64,000 bases of DNA from Bradyrhizobium daqingense (GCF_021044685.1 NZ_CP088014.1:1860001-1924000); one strand, 5' to 3'. Numbered from the stretch's first letter, positions 43,435-54,182 are shown. The notes: generated by a model from the sequence alone, not told the origin. Made by a program: numbers and translations.

Positions 43435-44317
43435 GCGGCGGGTCTACTCGCCTTGGCGCGAGACGTGGCGACGCTACAGCCGCCACAAGCTTGCCGTCGT
43501 CAGTGCGTTCCTGCTCCTCATTCTTGTCCTGGCGGTGGTGTTTGGTCCGTTCGTCTGGCGGGTCAAGATCGACGAGATCGATATCGTGGCTGGCATGCAG
43601 GGTCCCTCGCTGGCCCATCCCTTCGGCACCGACGATCTCGGGCAGGACATCCTCGCTCGTATGATCTACGGCGGGCGGATCTCGCTTGCCGTCGGACTTG
43701 CCGCAATGCTGGTGTCGGTCTTTATCGGCGTGCTAATCGGCGCGCTCGCCGGTATGTCGCGCGGGGCGCTTGGACACGGCCTGATGTGGCTCACCGACCT
43801 CTTCCTATCGCTGCCGCAGTTGCCGCTGCTGCTGCTGCTGATCTATCTCTTCCGCGACGGGCTGAAGCAGATGTTCGGCCCCGAGGGCGGCATCTTCATC
43901 CTGATCGTGCTGGTGATCGGGGGGCTGCGCTGGATGCCGGTCGCGCGCCTGGTGCGCGCCCAGTTCCTCTCGATCCGCGAGAAAGAGTTCGTCGAAGCCG
44001 CACGCGCGCTCGGCGCCAGTCCCGTGCGGCAGGTGGTGCGGCACATCCTGCCCAATGCGCTCGGTCCCGTGATCATCGCCGGCACCATCGATGTCGCCGC
44101 CGCAATCATCGCGGAATCGACTCTGTCCTTTCTAGGCCTCGGCTTCCCGCCCGATACCCCGACCTGGGGCCGGCTGCTCTATGACGCCAAGGACTTCCTC
44201 GACATCGGCCCGCACTGGGCGCTGTTTCCGGGCGGCGCGATCTTCATCGCAGTAGTCGCCATCAACTTCATCGGCGACGGCCTGCGCGACGCGCTTGATG
44301 CGCGACGGGTGATCTGA
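43400..44317 (+). CDS. Peptide ABC transporter permease (DppC-like)
   Basis: A 305-residue permease. It opens with a cytoplasmic N-terminus (SPWRETWRRYSRHKLAVVSA), then the conserved HPFGTDDLGQDILARMIYGG after the first helix, and ends with the EAA loop REKEFVEAARALGASPVRQV. It pairs with the DppB-like protein. Its start codon lies within the previous gene and its stop overlaps the next start by one base (tgatg), indicating translational coupling. Confidence 0.93.
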   Translation: MAGLTLASPSAERRVYSPWRETWRRYSRHKLAVVSAFLLLILVLAVVFGPFVWRVKIDEIDIVAGMQGPSLAHPFGTDDLGQDILARMIYGGRISLAVGLAAMLVSVFIGVLIGALAGMSRGALGHGLMWLTDLFLSLPQLPLLLLLIYLFRDGLKQMFGPEGGIFILIVLVIGGLRWMPVARLVRAQFLSIREKEFVEAARALGASPVRQVVRHILPNALGPVIIAGTIDVAAAIIAESTLSFLGLGFPPDTPTWGRLLYDAKDFLDIGPHWALFPGGAIFIAVVAINFIGDGLRDALDARRVI

Positions 44318-45308
44318 TGGCGCCGCTGCTCGAGATCAAGGGCCTGAAAACCCACTTCTCCACCGATGACGGCATCCTCCAGGCCGTCGACGGCGTGGAC
44401 ATCTCCATCAACAAGGGCGAGACGCTCTGCGTCGTTGGCGAGTCCGGCTGCGGCAAGACCGTCACCGCGATGTCGATCCTGAAGCTGATCGCGATGCCGC
44501 CGGGCCGGATCGCGGCAGGCCAGATCATCTTCGAGGGACGCGATCTCGTGCCGCTGACGAGCAATCAGCTCGACGAGATCCGCGCCAAGGAGATCGGCTT
44601 CATCTTCCAGGAGCCGATGACCTCGCTCAACCCGGTGCTCACCATCGGCGAGCAGATCGCCGAGAGCCTGCGTCGCCACGAAGCGGTGACCAAGAAGCAG
44701 GCGCTCGAGCGCACCATCGAGATGCTGAAGCTGGTACAGATCCCGAACGCCGAAGGCCGCGTGCACAATTATCCGCACCAGTTCTCCGGCGGCATGCGCC
44801 AGCGGGTCATGATCGCGATGGCGCTCGCCTGCAAGCCCAAGCTGATCATCGCCGACGAGCCGACCACCGCGCTCGACGTCACCATCCAGGCGCAGATCCT
44901 CGACCTCCTGCAGGACATGAAGGACCGCTTCGGCATGGCGGTGATGCTGATCACCCATGCCATGGGTGTCGTTGCCGAGACCGCGCAGCGCGTCGTTGTG
45001 ATGTATGCCGGCAAGGTGGTGGAGGAGGCGCCCGTCGACGAGCTGTTCGGTAATCCCCGCCATCCCTATACGCAAGGCCTGATCCGCTCGATCCCGCGCA
45101 TCGATCTCGACAGCGAGCACAAGACGCGGCTGGAGGCGATCGGCGGATCGGTGCCGATCCTGATCAACCCGCCGGTCGGCTGCCGTTTCGCACCGCGCTG
45201 CAAGTTCGCCATGAACGTCTGCACCGAGAAGGAGCCGCTGCTGCGCGAGATCGCACCCGGCCACCGCATGGCCTGTCACTTGGGAGATTTGAGCCTCGGA
45301 GGCGCGGC

Positions 45309-45312
<4 letters not shown>
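44317..45312 (+). CDS. Peptide ABC transporter ATP-binding protein (DppD-like)
   Basis: A 331-residue ATPase. Walker [12 protein letters not shown]-loop [15 protein letters not shown], signature [15 protein letters not shown], Walker [15 protein letters not shown] and H-loop ITHAMGVV are intact. The C-terminal oligopeptide-type extension with the cysteine-bearing block [17 protein letters not shown] may hold an iron-sulfur cluster, as in Dpp/Opp ATPases. It overlaps dppC by one base and the next ATPase gene by four. Confidence 0.93.
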
Positions 45313-46277
<965 letters not shown>

Positions 46278-46333
46278 CGCGAAACCGCGTTGGGCCTCTG
46301 GAGCTGCTCCCGAGAGCAACAGGACCGATTCCG

Positions 46334-48238
46334 TCACGCGCTCTTTGCGGGCCACGGTATGACTTGGCCCGACATCACCAGCTGGTCTCGGCCGGCGTCC
46401 TTGGCAGCGTAGAGGGCGCGGTCGGCGGCGGCGACCAGCGTGCTGCAGTCCGCCATGGCTTGGGACGGAAGAGCCGCCGCGCCGCCGAGGCTTGCGGTGA
46501 CCAGCCGGGTGGGCGGATTCTGCGCATGCAGCATGGCAAGGTCTTGCAGCGCCTGGCGAATTCCCTCGCCGACCTCGGCGCAGCCATCCGGACCGGTGTT
46601 CGGCAGCAAGACGGCGAATTCCTCGCCGCCATAGCGCGCGGCGAGATCGGCCGGGCGCCTGGCCTGGGCGGACAGGATCCGGCCGAGCGCGCGCAGGCAG
46701 GCATCGCCCGCCAGATGTCCGTAATGGTCGTTGAACTTCTTGAAATGATCGACGTCGATCAGCAGCAGTGAGAGCTGCGTGCCGTCGCGCCGGGCACGGG
46801 CCCATTCGTCGGCGAGGCGCTCGTCGAAGGCGCGGCGGTTGGCAAGACCCGTGAGGCCGTCGGTCGTTGCCAGCGAGGCAAGCCTGTCCTGGAGATCTTT
46901 CTGCTCGGTTATGTCGCGCACGACCGCGACCACGCCGTCGATCGTGCCGCTGTCCGATGCCAGGGTCACGTGCAGCGCAGCCTCGGCCCAGATCTCACCC
47001 TTGTCGCGATGGCGCTGACGATAGATGAACCGCGCCTCCTCGGCCTCGCCGTTCTTCAGGGCGGCGATGGCTTGCTCGACGCGTTCCATGTCGTCGGCAT
47101 GAATGCCGGCCAGCGCCGAGGTGCCCAGCAGTTCTTCGGCCGACCACCCGGTGATGCGTGCGCAGGAGGGCGAAACGTAGAGCAGCCGGTTATCAAGACT
47201 AATGCGGGTCACCATGTCGCTGGATTGCTCGGCGAGCAGGCGGAAATTGGCCTCCGTGGTGACGAGAGCCTGCGCCGTGCGCTGCCGCTGCACGAGCTGA
47301 CGGACGAGATAGGAGCCGATCATTGCGATCAGCAGGGCGAGCCCGACGACGAAGGTCATGCGCGTGGTCGCCGCGCGCCGCCAGGGGGCCAGCACGTCGT
47401 CCTGCGACTTGCTCGCCAGCACCATCAGGGGATAGCGGCTGCTGCGCTGGTAGTAGCTCAGCCGCTGCACGCCATCGAGCGGCGACTTGAAATAGTAGAC
47501 CGCCGCGGCGGGGCGGCTATCCCAGCCCTTGAACAGGGGCGCATTGGACAGGTCGCGTCCGACGAAGGCTCCGTCATTGTCGCGGCTGCGCGCCAGCATG
47601 ATGCCGCTAGTGTTGAGCAGCGATGCCGAGCCGTTCGCGCCGATGTCGAACCGCTCGTAGAATTTGACGAAATAGCTGACGTCGATCGTGAGCAGGGCGA
47701 CGCCGGCGAAGCCGCCGTCGATATCGTTGATCCGGCGCGATGCGGTGATGATCCATTGGCCGCCGGAGCGGCTCTTGACCGGGGGTCCGATCAGCGTGCC
47801 CGGATCCGCCGAGTCGCGGTGGCGCCGGAAATAGTCGCGGTCGCTGTTGTTGAGCTTGGAGAAGTCGATGCGCTCGGTCGTCGCAAGCCACCGGCCGGCC
47901 GCGTCGTAGATGAAGATGCCCCGGATGCGGTCCGACGACTTCCGCGTCGGCAGATAGGCCTGGAGCTTCGCGATCGTCTCCGGCCCCGTCCCGTCGATTT
48001 CGAGCCGATGCACCAGCCCGACCAGGAGCGTGTCGGCGAGTTCGAACGTATCGTCCGCGTGCTGGACCAGCGAATGCGCGAGATTGGCGACCTCAATCTC
48101 GGCGTTCCCAAGATCGACTTTGCGCGCTTCCCATTCGCGCCATGCGCTCAAGCCGAGAATCACCACGCAAACGAGCGCGATGAAACCCGCCGCCCAGAGC
48201 GGAAGGCGCGTCTTGCCGAGTTCGCGGCTCGTCACCAT
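46334..48238 (-). CDS. Membrane diguanylate cyclase: Cache-PAS-GGDEF
   Basis: A 634-residue signalling protein. A transmembrane helix (AGFIALVCVVILGLSAW) leads to a periplasmic double-Cache sensor (about residues 35-290), a second helix (FVVGLALLIAMIGSYLV), a PAS domain (NFRLLAEQSSDMVTRISLD) with its PAC-like end VVRDITEQKDL, and a C-terminal GGDEF domain. The active site is RYGGEEF, and the RPAD inhibitory I-site lies five residues before it, so it should make c-di-GMP with product feedback. The start is set at the ATG 48238; an in-frame TTG upstream is less likely. It is convergent with the peptide importer operon. Confidence 0.9.
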   Translation of the reverse strand: MVTSRELGKTRLPLWAAGFIALVCVVILGLSAWREWEARKVDLGNAEIEVANLAHSLVQHADDTFELADTLLVGLVHRLEIDGTGPETIAKLQAYLPTRKSSDRIRGIFIYDAAGRWLATTERIDFSKLNNSDRDYFRRHRDSADPGTLIGPPVKSRSGGQWIITASRRINDIDGGFAGVALLTIDVSYFVKFYERFDIGANGSASLLNTSGIMLARSRDNDGAFVGRDLSNAPLFKGWDSRPAAAVYYFKSPLDGVQRLSYYQRSSRYPLMVLASKSQDDVLAPWRRAATTRMTFVVGLALLIAMIGSYLVRQLVQRQRTAQALVTTEANFRLLAEQSSDMVTRISLDNRLLYVSPSCARITGWSAEELLGTSALAGIHADDMERVEQAIAALKNGEAEEARFIYRQRHRDKGEIWAEAALHVTLASDSGTIDGVVAVVRDITEQKDLQDRLASLATTDGLTGLANRRAFDERLADEWARARRDGTQLSLLLIDVDHFKKFNDHYGHLAGDACLRALGRILSAQARRPADLAARYGGEEFAVLLPNTGPDGCAEVGEGIRQALQDLAMLHAQNPPTRLVTASLGGAAALPSQAMADCSTLVAAADRALYAAKDAGRDQLVMSGQVIPWPAKSA

Positions 48239-48407
48239 CAGGCTTGCTCCAAATTGGTGCAAACCTCTCACTTTCACCTTAACGGCCTGTTGCAAAATTT
48301 GTGATGATTGCGTGAGCCCGTACTCAACCGGACCGAAGTATGGATATCTCGACTGACGCTCGTCGTGTTCCCCTTGCGAAGCAAGGTTCCACGGCGAAGC
48401 CGCCGCC

Positions 48408-48629
48408 TCATTCCTCCAGCGTGAAGCCGACGCGCAGCGTCACCTGATAATGGCGGACAGCGCCGTTCTCGATGTGGCCCCGCGTCTGCACCACCTCGAA
48501 CCATTTCATCTCGCGTATGGTCTTGGCGGCCCGGCTGACCGCGTTCTTGATCGCATCCTCGATCGACGTCTCGGACGATCCGACCAGGTCCAGGATCTTG
48601 TAGACGTGATCATGTTCGGCTGTGGGCAT
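48408..48629 (-). CDS. Dodecin family flavin-binding protein
   Basis: A 73-residue dodecin. The pattern [20 protein letters not shown] then [16 protein letters not shown], including the flavin-stacking Trp of KWFEV, and the C-terminal [13 protein letters not shown] are characteristic. Dodecins form hollow 12-mers that store or sequester FMN/riboflavin. The ATG at 48629 follows ggaggctcccc; the upstream extension is not conserved-looking. Confidence 0.92.
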   Translation of the reverse strand: MPTAEHDHVYKILDLVGSSETSIEDAIKNAVSRAAKTIREMKWFEVVQTRGHIENGAVRHYQVTLRVGFTLEE

Positions 48630-48776
48630 GGGGAGCCTCCCTCGTTGCGCTGCGGCGCGCATCGCCGCTGCGTCCCAACTGAACGAGCGCCGGCCGCTCC
48701 GGTTCCGTTCTGGGCGATGGGTGCGCATGCGCCGGGAGAGGTGGAGCGCGCATCGCCTGCCTGCTAAGCGCTATCC

Positions 48777-49658
48777 ATGGATTCGGCGCAGCGCGACAGG
48801 ACGATCGGCTCTCTCTGCCTCTGCGTGACGGCGTTCGGCTGGGCGTTGAACTGGCCGCTGATGAAGCTCTTGCTGCAGCAATGGCCGCCCCTGTTCGCGC
48901 GCGGGCTTGCCGGCGTCTGCGCCTCGCTCATTCTCGGCACGCTGGTGCTGAGCCGCGGAGAATCGTTCGCCGTTCCGCGCGAAGCGATCCCGCGGCTGCT
49001 GTTTGCGACGCTCACCAACGTCCTGGCCTGGATGGGCCTCGGCACTGTCGCGATGAAATACCTGACCGTGAGCGAAGGAGCCCTGCTTGCTTACACCATG
49101 CCGATCTGGGCCATGTTGTTTGCCTGGCCGGTGCTGCACACCCGGCCGACCCTGCGGGACGTTCTCGGGCTCGTTCTCGGCATTGCCGGCGTCGCGCTAT
49201 TGTTGAGCGGAAACGGCCTTGCGTTCGGCGCGGAAAAGCTGCTCGGCATTGCGCTGGCGCTGCTTTGCGCGATCCTGTTCGCGCTGGGCAATGTGCTCAA
49301 CCGCAAGCCGCTGCCGATGCCGCCCTTGGTCGTCGTGGCCTGGCAGGTCGGGCTCGGCTGCGCCACGATGCTGATCCTGGGCGTGCTGTTCGAGCAGCCG
49401 CATTACACGGCAATCACGCCGCCGGGGCTCGGCTGCTTCATCTACATGACGCTGGTGCCGATGGGCCTATGCTACGTCACCTGGTTCGAGACGCTGCGCC
49501 GCCTGCCCCCGACCTCGGCTTCGACCGGCATGTTGATCGTTCCCGTGATCGGCGTGGTTTCCGCCGCGATCATCCTGGGGGAGCCGCTGGGCTATCGCGA
49601 ATGGGCGGCGATGGCGCTCACGCTCGGCGGCGTCACGCTGGCATTGCAACGGGCCTAG
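48777..49658 (+). CDS. DMT-superfamily transporter (EamA)
   Basis: A 293-residue membrane protein with ten predicted helices and two EamA repeats: FGWALNWPLMKLLLQQWPPL begins the first, and LLCAILFALGNVLNRKPLPM the second. The final helices read TSASTGMLIVPVIGVVSAAI and WAAMALTLGGVTLAL, typical of RhaT/EamA exporters of amino acids or metabolites. The substrate is not predictable. It is divergent from dodecin (147 bases) and convergent with the GT87-like gene. Confidence 0.88.
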   Translation: MDSAQRDRTIGSLCLCVTAFGWALNWPLMKLLLQQWPPLFARGLAGVCASLILGTLVLSRGESFAVPREAIPRLLFATLTNVLAWMGLGTVAMKYLTVSEGALLAYTMPIWAMLFAWPVLHTRPTLRDVLGLVLGIAGVALLLSGNGLAFGAEKLLGIALALLCAILFALGNVLNRKPLPMPPLVVVAWQVGLGCATMLILGVLFEQPHYTAITPPGLGCFIYMTLVPMGLCYVTWFETLRRLPPTSASTGMLIVPVIGVVSAAIILGEPLGYREWAAMALTLGGVTLALQRA

Positions 49659-49672
49659 AGCATACAGCCTGG

Positions 49673-50938
49673 TTATTCCGCGGCCTGTGCCAGGGCAGGC
49701 ATAGGCCTGGTCGCGCGCCATAGCAGCTTCAGGAGCAAGGCCAGCAGCGCCATCATGGCGAAGCCGCCGATCGAAGGCGTGAACTTGTCGTCCATTCCTG
49801 TAAGGTCGACTTCATTGCCGAACTGCGCCGCGAGCCGCGCCGATTGCAGCATGCCGTAGGCGCCGGCAAGCAAGATCAGCCCGTAGATGACGCTGCGCTC
49901 GCGTGCATTCGCCATTTGTGCAAGGTCGGGGAGCATGAGCGCAAGGCCGATCCCGACGATCGGCAGGTCGTAGTCATAAGCGTATGGGCTGATCATCACC
50001 GAGACCATGGCGACGACGCCGAGCGCGAAGGCGGGCGACGTCTTGCGCGCCGCTCCAAGCCAAAGGGCAAGCCCGATCGCGGACAAAGCGAGGCACGCCG
50101 CAGCCGCCTGCGCCCAGAAAGCGATGCTCGGCGGCACGCCGGCTCGACCGAGCGCGGCGTAGGTCGAGATCATGCGGAACAACGGATAGAAGCCGCGCTC
50201 CAGGAAGATCGCCGATTCCCTGATGGCACCAAGCCACCCAGCCCAAATCTGCCATCCGAACACCAGCGTACAGAGGAACGAACTCGCGAGCACGATGGCC
50301 GCGGCAGTCGCAAGTGCCGCCCAACGGCGGGTCGCAAGCATGTAGACGCCCGCGGCGATGGCCAGGTGCGGCTTGATCACCATTGCACCCAGCGCAAGAC
50401 CGGCGACGATCTGGCGCCGCTCTACGTTGAGGCAAATGATGCCGATCAGCACGCCGGTGAGAAAGCCATTCTGCCCACAGCCGACCGTGATCGCCAGCGT
50501 AGGAAACAGCACGACCAGGATGAGTGCGAAATTGTTGCCGGCAATGGCTCGAAGCGCCAGGAGATAGGCAGTGAGCGTCGCGGTGATGAACAGCAGATAA
50601 GCGATGCCGGCCGGCAGCAGCGCGAAGGGGGCCACCAGCAGGTCGAATTGCGGGGGATAGGTCCACGGCATGAAGCTGGTCGAACCGGCGAATGCCTCCT
50701 GGAGCTTGACCAGCGTCTCGAACCGGTAGACGAGATCGAGCTGACCGCGCCAGATCTGCTGCGCGACGATGTAGAAGGCATCGAAATCCGAGAGTTCGCG
50801 AACTTGCCAGGCGCTCCAGCGGCCGAACCTGTAAGTCTTGAACAGCACCATCATCGCGAGCGTCGCGAGCACGAAGCGGACATAGATCGTCCGCTTCGAC
50901 GGTGAGAATTGAACCGCTTCCAGCGTCTCGGCAAACAT
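49673..50938 (-). CDS. GT87-like membrane glycosyltransferase (DUF2029)
   Basis: A 421-residue multi-pass protein with about 10 helices, of the GT87 family that uses polyprenyl-phosphate sugars. The conserved acidic loop after the first helix reads RELSDFDAFYIVAQQIWRGQ, followed by MPWTYPPQFDLLVAPFALL, a pattern of the family. SPYAYDYDLPIVGIGLALM is the matching C-terminal loop. It may transfer mannose or another sugar to a periplasmic acceptor. Its start is at 50938 (MFAETLEAVQFSPSK). It is divergent from a secreted GH16 glycanase. Confidence 0.8.
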   Translation of the reverse strand: MFAETLEAVQFSPSKRTIYVRFVLATLAMMVLFKTYRFGRWSAWQVRELSDFDAFYIVAQQIWRGQLDLVYRFETLVKLQEAFAGSTSFMPWTYPPQFDLLVAPFALLPAGIAYLLFITATLTAYLLALRAIAGNNFALILVVLFPTLAITVGCGQNGFLTGVLIGIICLNVERRQIVAGLALGAMVIKPHLAIAAGVYMLATRRWAALATAAAIVLASSFLCTLVFGWQIWAGWLGAIRESAIFLERGFYPLFRMISTYAALGRAGVPPSIAFWAQAAAACLALSAIGLALWLGAARKTSPAFALGVVAMVSVMISPYAYDYDLPIVGIGLALMLPDLAQMANARERSVIYGLILLAGAYGMLQSARLAAQFGNEVDLTGMDDKFTPSIGGFAMMALLALLLKLLWRATRPMPALAQAAE

Positions 50939-51243
50939 CGGCGACGACCTCGAACCCTGATAGATCGCGGCCTGGCACGCGGTTCCGCCGATCCCGACCA
51001 AACTGCCACCAGAGGTTTAAGGGACGGTAACGACTGCCGCAGAATTCGAGCCAAAAGGCTGCAGAAGGAGGCCAAAACCCGTGCCGGCGGTCTTGATGAC
51101 CCGCTCATGGCACTTTGGACGGTCCCGGCACGCGCCCCGCAGGCGCTTTCAAAATCGCCCGGCCGCGTCAAGCGGCTCGGCTTGCCCGCCTGCGCGCGGG
51201 GACGTTAACCTCGGCACATTCCTGGAATCTTCGATGTGCGGTG
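50939..51243. other. 305-base divergent intergenic region, no gene seen
   Basis: This space separates the divergent GT87-like and GH16 genes and must hold both promoters. The short frames in it have the composition of shadow sequence. No clear palindrome, terminator or known operator is visible. Confidence 0.5.
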
Positions 51244-52245
51244 ATGATCGGCCGTTGGACGAGAGGCGTTCTGGTTGCAATCGGTCTCTGGGCCGGGCCA
51301 GCGCCGGCTATCGCGCAGGACGATCTCGACGTTGCGCCCGGCACGATGTCGCTGCAAGTGACGACCGACCCGTCCCCGATCGCGTGCCGCAAGCTGGACA
51401 CGGTCAATCCAAGGTCGCTCATGTTCCGGTCGTTGCGCCGAACCTTCAACGACGACTTCGACGAGCATCCGCTCGCGACCGGACGCTGGGTGCCGCATTA
51501 TGCCGGCGGAGCGGCGTGGCCGGAGGCGCGCTACTGGGGCGGCGACGGCTCCGACCTCAAGCGCAAGACCAGCGCCAATGGCGAGCAGCAGATCTATGTC
51601 GACCCGCGCTACGCGGGCCGTGCTGCAACGCCGCTCGGCCTCGATCCGTTCAAGATCAGCGATGGCGTGCTCTCGATCGTCGCCAGCCGCACGCCGCCGG
51701 AATTGATGCCGGTGCTGTTCAACAACGAGTACATCTCCGGAATTCTGACGACGCAGGGCACGTTCGCGCAGAAGCACGGCTATTTCGAGATCCGCGCCAA
51801 GGTCCCGGTCGGCCATGCGGTGTGGCCGGCATTTTGGATGCTCGCGGATGACGGGGGCTGGCCGCCGGAAGTCGACGTGTTGGAAGGCCGCGGCGAGCGG
51901 CCCGGCGATATCGCGATGACGACGCATTGGCGGATTCCGTCGACCCAGAAGATCCACTCCTGCGGCTTCGATTTCGCCGTCGGTGACGCCTCGACCGCAT
52001 TCCACAATTACGGTGTGTTGTGGGATGAGGATCGCCTGGTCTATTTCATCGACCGCAGGCCAGTCTCCGACATCAAGGTGCCGATCGGGTTCGACGATCC
52101 CATGTACATGATCGTCAATCTCGCGATCGGATCGAAATTCTTTCCCGGCGTCAGTCAGGTCAATGCGGACACGCCGTCGAGCGTGGCGTTCGAGATCGAC
52201 CGGATTTCCGTCTATCAGATCGACATGGAGCAGGCGCAGAGATAG
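51244..52245 (+). CDS. Secreted GH16 glycoside hydrolase (beta-glucanase type)
   Basis: A 333-residue enzyme with a signal peptide (VLVAIGLWAGPAPAIAQ). The catalytic motif EVDVLE places the nucleophile Glu209, Asp211 and acid/base Glu214 in the ExDxxE spacing of GH16; HGYFEIRAKVPVGHAVWPAF and FHNYGVLWDEDRLVYFIDRR are the flanking strands of the jelly-roll. GH16 members such as ExoK and other rhizobial endo-beta-glycanases cut beta-1,3/1,4-linked exopolysaccharide. The ATG at 51244 gives a proper signal sequence; upstream frame is discarded. Confidence 0.9.
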   Translation: MIGRWTRGVLVAIGLWAGPAPAIAQDDLDVAPGTMSLQVTTDPSPIACRKLDTVNPRSLMFRSLRRTFNDDFDEHPLATGRWVPHYAGGAAWPEARYWGGDGSDLKRKTSANGEQQIYVDPRYAGRAATPLGLDPFKISDGVLSIVASRTPPELMPVLFNNEYISGILTTQGTFAQKHGYFEIRAKVPVGHAVWPAFWMLADDGGWPPEVDVLEGRGERPGDIAMTTHWRIPSTQKIHSCGFDFAVGDASTAFHNYGVLWDEDRLVYFIDRRPVSDIKVPIGFDDPMYMIVNLAIGSKFFPGVSQVNADTPSSVAFEIDRISVYQIDMEQAQR

Positions 52246-52328
52246 GGATGTCAGCTGATGTGTCGCGGCGCGAAGGATGACCAGTCGAACGCCGCGGGCA
52301 AAGCCGAACGACATCCCCAGTATGCAAA

Positions 52329-52886
52329 CTACGGATCCAGCTCCGTATCCCAGTACAGATAGTCCAGCCAGCTGTCGTGCAGATAATTCGGCGGAAACAG
52401 GCGGCCATTGCGATGGAGCTGATGCACGGTCGGCGCGAAGGCACTCTGGCGCGGAAACATTCTCGCTTGCGCCGGCGTGAGATTGCCCTTGCGCAAATTA
52501 CAGGGCGAGCACGCCGCGACCACGTTCTCCCAGGTGGTCTGGCCGCCTTTGCTGCGCGGGATGATGTGATCGAAGGTGAGGTCTTCGGGCGAGCCGCAAT
52601 ATTGGCAGGCGAAACGATCGCGCAGGAAGACGTTGAAACGGGTGAAGGCGGGATGGGTGGTCGGCTTGACGAAGGATTTGAGCGAGACGACGCTCGGTAA
52701 CTGCATCTCCAAGGTGGGACTTCGAACCGCCTGGTCGTAATGCGCGACGATATTGACGCGGTCGAGGAACACCGCCTTGATCGCGTCCTGCCACGACCAC
52801 AACGACAGTGGGTAGTAACTCAGCGGCCGGAAGTCCGCATTCAGCACCAACACCGGCCAACTGCCTTGCGAGACATGTGCGTTCAA
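52329..52886 (-). CDS. HNH endonuclease
   Basis: A 185-residue HNH-family protein. The zinc pairs CQYC and CSPCN flank the nuclease core LTFDHIIPRSKGGQTTWENV, with His of DHIIP and Asn of ENV as the HNH residues. The N-terminal part (WPVLVLNADFRPLSYYPLSL) is typical of the standalone family conserved in alphaproteobacteria. The cellular role is unknown; DNA repair or a housekeeping nuclease has been suggested for such proteins. A palindrome lies upstream at 52923. Confidence 0.92.
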   Translation of the reverse strand: MNAHVSQGSWPVLVLNADFRPLSYYPLSLWSWQDAIKAVFLDRVNIVAHYDQAVRSPTLEMQLPSVVSLKSFVKPTTHPAFTRFNVFLRDRFACQYCGSPEDLTFDHIIPRSKGGQTTWENVVAACSPCNLRKGNLTPAQARMFPRQSAFAPTVHQLHRNGRLFPPNYLHDSWLDYLYWDTELDP

Positions 52887-52922
52887 GTAACGCTCCCGGC
52901 CTCCAATATACGCTGCGAAGCA

Positions 52923-52945
52923 GCATGTACTGACATACTACATGC
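52923..52945. promoter_or_regulatory. Palindrome upstream of the HNH gene
   Basis: gcatgta-9 bases-tacatgc lies 36 bases before the HNH start codon; partly flanking acgctg / cagcgt adds to the symmetry. It may be an operator or an RNA hairpin near the promoter. No matching regulator is known. Confidence 0.45.
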
Positions 52946-53089
52946 AGCGTGACGGGATTGTGAAGCCCGTTGAGCGACTTATTCAGGCTCGCGCAATGCG
53001 GCGGCGGGGTGGCAAAACGCTCAAAAAGCCGCGATCCCGGCAGGGTTCCTCCGCTGTCGTTCCGGCGAAGGCCAGGACGTGTCGCGGGC

Positions 53090-54067
53090 CTACTCCCGCA
53101 CCCGCTCCAGCTTCTGCAAGCACCGCGTCGTGCGCACCGCTGCCGGCATTTCCTCGTCCGGAAAACTCGTCTTCCAGTCGGTGACGCCGACCTCGCCGAC
53201 ATAGATGTCGCCCTTTGAGTCCAGGGCAATGCCGTGCGGCGCCAGGAACTTTCCGCTGGCAATGCCGGGCCCGTCCTCGCCGCCGAGCCGCGCGATGCGC
53301 TTGCCTTGCGCGTCCACGATGGACAGCCGCGGTCCGAGATTGGGCACCTTGCGGTTGACGGCCAAGCCAGGCCCGAGCTCGCCGATCACGAAGGTCGGGC
53401 TCTTGGCCCCACCGCAGCAGCACAGCGCGCAGGGACGGTGAAGGTTGTTCCACTGCGTCTCGTATCTGCCCTCGCCGTCGAACACCTGCACGCGGTGGTT
53501 CTCGCGATCGGCGACATAGACCCAGCCGTCGGCGTCGGTGGCAATATTGTGCACGATGTTGAACTGTCCGGGATCGGTGCCGGGCTCGCCCCAGCTCTTG
53601 AGCAGCTTGCCGTCGGGCGTGAACTTGTGCACGCGCGCATTGCCATAGCCGTCGGAGACGTAGATCTCGCCCTTCGGCGACAGCGCGGTATGGGTGCAGC
53701 GGTGGAAGGGATCGCCGCTCATGAACGGCGCCGGCTTCTCGGGGATGCCGATGGTCAGCAGCACCTTGCCGTCGGTGGTGCATTTGCGCACGGTGTGGTC
53801 GCCATCATCGGTGCAATAGAGATTGTCGTCCGCGTCGATATGCAGGCCATGCGCGCGCGAGAACAGGCCTTCGCCCCAGCTGCGCAGGAAATTGCCGGCG
53901 CGGTCGAGCACCACCATCGGATGGGCGCCGCGGTTGAAGACGTAGATCTGGTCCTTGCTGTCGACCGCAACCGAGGCGACGTCGGTGAGCTGCCAGCCGT
54001 CCGGCAGCTTGGCGAAGTTTTCGACGACGCGGTAGCGGTGCTCGCCGGTGCCGAGAATGGCTGACAT
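53090..54067 (-). CDS. NHL-repeat beta-propeller protein (alpha-amidating-lyase-like)
   Basis: A 325-residue protein made of about six NHL/beta-propeller repeats, each with the pattern G-x-(I/L)-Y-V-x(D/N): DSKDQIYVFNRGAHPMVVLD, ADDNLYCTDDGDHTVRKC, KGEIYVSDGYGNARVHKFTP, ADGWVYVADRENHRVQVFD, KGDIYVGEVGVTDWKTSFPD. It resembles the peptidyl-alpha-hydroxyglycine alpha-amidating-lyase/SMP-30-like family. No signal peptide is seen, so it is probably cytoplasmic. It is the last gene of the 53-61 kb cluster and may hydrolyse a lactone-like or amide intermediate; the reaction is not established. Confidence 0.82.
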   Translation of the reverse strand: MSAILGTGEHRYRVVENFAKLPDGWQLTDVASVAVDSKDQIYVFNRGAHPMVVLDRAGNFLRSWGEGLFSRAHGLHIDADDNLYCTDDGDHTVRKCTTDGKVLLTIGIPEKPAPFMSGDPFHRCTHTALSPKGEIYVSDGYGNARVHKFTPDGKLLKSWGEPGTDPGQFNIVHNIATDADGWVYVADRENHRVQVFDGEGRYETQWNNLHRPCALCCCGGAKSPTFVIGELGPGLAVNRKVPNLGPRLSIVDAQGKRIARLGGEDGPGIASGKFLAPHGIALDSKGDIYVGEVGVTDWKTSFPDEEMPAAVRTTRCLQKLERVRE

Positions 54068-54085
54068 CGAGTTCTCTCCTTGTCA

Positions 54086-54182
54086 TTCCGGGGCGCGACG
54101 AAGTCGCGAGCCCGGAATCCATCGGGCCGCATGTCCCGGCGGTGGATGGATTCTGGCTCGCGCTACGCGCGCCCCGGAATGA
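54086..54182. repeat. Inverted-repeat element between propeller and monooxygenase genes
   Basis: cattccggggcgcg at the left and cgcgccccggaatg at the right pair, with inner gcgagcccggaatcc and ggattctggctcgc also pairing. It is nearly a full palindrome of about 97 bases, similar in style to the other intergenic repeats of the window. Confidence 0.75.
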
